Source: Bacteroidales bacterium UBA4284 | GTDB lineage: Bacteria; Bacteroidota; Bacteroidia; Bacteroidales; UBA932 | Direction of reading: 5' to 3' | DNA length: 6,824 bases | Assembly: GCA_002395925.1 (NCBI GenBank) | Contig: DGVM01000158.1 | Coordinates: 1 to 6,824 of the forward strand | Shown here: piece by piece, positions 6,205-6,824 of the stretch | How the letters are laid out: each line of letters begins with the position of its first letter | How positions within the stretch are numbered: the first letter of the stretch is position 1 | The notes under the pieces: model-generated | What the model saw: the letters and a program-made list of their open reading frames with translations, nothing else | Told to the model about the DNA's origin: nothing | Databases searched by the model: none | Position numbers and translations under genes: made by a program

Positions 6205-6261
6205 GTCTCAATCTGTAACACTAAGACCGGTTTTTGGGTTCCAGATGTTACAGATCGAGAC
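6205..6261 (-). repeat. 57-bp inverted-repeat module R4 (core class B, core inverted)
   Basis: The arms 6205-6220 and 6246-6261 match at 15 of 16 positions. Pairing continues outward (GGTTC at 6200-6204 with GAACC at 6262-6266) to give 21-base arms with one mismatch, the strongest inverted repeat of the set. The core is nearly that of R2. It starts exactly 80 bases after R3. Confidence 0.9.
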
Positions 6262-6284
6262 GAACCTTCAGCAAAAAACTTAAT

Positions 6285-6341
6285 GTCTCAATCTGTAACA
6301 TCTGGAGCCGATTTTGCCGAGTTACTGTTACAGATCGAGAT
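6285..6341 (+). repeat. 57-bp inverted-repeat module R5 (core class C)
   Basis: The arms 6285-6300 and 6326-6341 match at 14 of 16 positions. The 25-base core begins TCTGG and ends TTAC, so it has the plus orientation of class A, but the middle differs and contains GCCGA twice around TTTT. It starts exactly 80 bases after R4. Confidence 0.88.
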
Positions 6342-6381
6342 AAACGCCGGGGCCGGAAGCCCTGCCGCAGTCCACCGTCCC

Positions 6382-6824
6382 CTAGATGCAGAATCCAGGA
6401 ATCACGCAGGTTCGCTTGTTTGGCTTTTCCGCAGGCGTTGCGTACGTAAAGACGTCGCCGTCGTGTCCCACGCGATTCATATAGAGTGTGCCTTCGCTCT
6501 CCGAGGTGTCGGGGCTCGCCGTTCGTTCCCACCAACAGACGTCCTTGCCCTTCCACTGACGAACCAACGTCTCGTTCGTGGAATACGGGCTCACCTTGAG
6601 CTCGCGGAAGAGCTGATACTCCTTGCCCTCGCCGTTGTAGATGTCTGCCAGGTAGTGATAGTCCTCGGCAAACGAATCGGGCGGTTGCGTACCGCACAGC
6701 TCGACCATGGCGGGCAGCCAAAGGGTTGCGGGCAGCTCGCTCAGACACGATGCGCTTCTGGCAGCGCCAACGTTATTCGAGATCTTTTTGACAGATTTAA
6801 TGAGTGCGCGCAACTCGTTGGGCA
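6382..6824 (-). CDS. DUF6273-like protein, C-terminal part (start outside the window)
   Basis: The frame is open to the right edge, so the 146 visible residues are the C-terminal part of a longer protein. A TTG at 6813-6811 is the first possible start inside the window, but it has no ribosome site and the frame continues upstream (…PNELRALIK), so a start there is unlikely. The end reads VCWWERTASPD, then G-rich and aromatic residues, then VIPGFCI. This WW-x-R-x-SP … P-x-x-C-[IL] ending resembles DUF6273, a domain of unknown function common in large proteins of gut bacteria. No transmembrane helix is visible in this part. It is convergent with the TIR operon and has no clear terminator of its own; the repeat modules R5 to R3 lie directly downstream. 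No function can be assigned. Confidence 0.65.
   Translation of the reverse strand, partial: PNELRALIKSVKKISNNVGAARSASCLSELPATLWLPAMVELCGTQPPDSFAEDYHYLADIYNGEGKEYQLFRELKVSPYSTNETLVRQWKGKDVCWWERTASPDTSESEGTLYMNRVGHDGDVFTYATPAEKPNKRTCVIPGFCI

Noticed and set aside
6125..6341. CRISPR array
   Set aside because: Spacing is regular and the spacers differ, but the units are 57-bp inverted repeats with varying cores, only three are in a row, and no cas gene is near.
6248..6748. Minus-strand frame overlapping the DUF6273-like gene
   Set aside because: It runs into the repeat modules and lacks the family motifs that the other minus-strand frame (6382-6824) shows.

Overview
The window looks like a chromosomal accessory locus of a gut actinobacterium, most likely Collinsella or a related Coriobacteriia. 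The hint comes from the protein style, the AGGAG-type ribosome sites and the GC content (60-base samples range from 47% to 68%). No taxonomic marker is present, so this is an inference.

Layout. At the left edge, on the minus strand, is the start of a copper-handling protein (GMTCAAC metal-binding domain). In front of it is a GC-rich palindrome of the CsoR-operator type. Next come two copies of a 57-bp inverted-repeat module, then a stretch with a possible promoter and a leader that can fold. The plus-strand operon fills 667-5969 and has three closely spaced genes: an SPFH/band-7 scaffold protein with C-terminal double zinc ribbons; a four-helix membrane protein with a cytoplasmic tail; and a 986-residue protein built as zinc ribbon, TPR, TIR, TPR, helical region, coiled coil, one transmembrane helix, EF-hand loop and LRR-like repeats. 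The operon ends at a strong intrinsic terminator (6030-6062). Three more 57-bp modules follow, spaced exactly 80 bp apart. At the right edge, on the minus strand, is the C-terminal part of a DUF6273-like protein.

How the genes may work together. SPFH protein, multi-pass membrane protein and zinc-ribbon membrane protein recall the B. subtilis YdjGHI group, which acts with PspA at the membrane. Here the zinc-ribbon partner carries a TIR domain that keeps the conserved glutamate of NAD-cleaving TIR enzymes, plus a predicted extracellular EF-hand/LRR domain. The architecture is that of a Toll-like receptor with reversed topology: TIR inside at the N-terminus and LRR outside at the C-terminus. I infer a membrane-stress or defence system in which an outside or membrane signal clusters the TIR domains on an SPFH platform.

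Two DNA-level signals stand out. A GC-rich block with about 95% GC3 starts inside the second gene and stops sharply inside the third, so the TIR half and the ectodomain half seem to have different histories. The 57-bp modules bracket the operon as direct repeats, with alternating core orientation.
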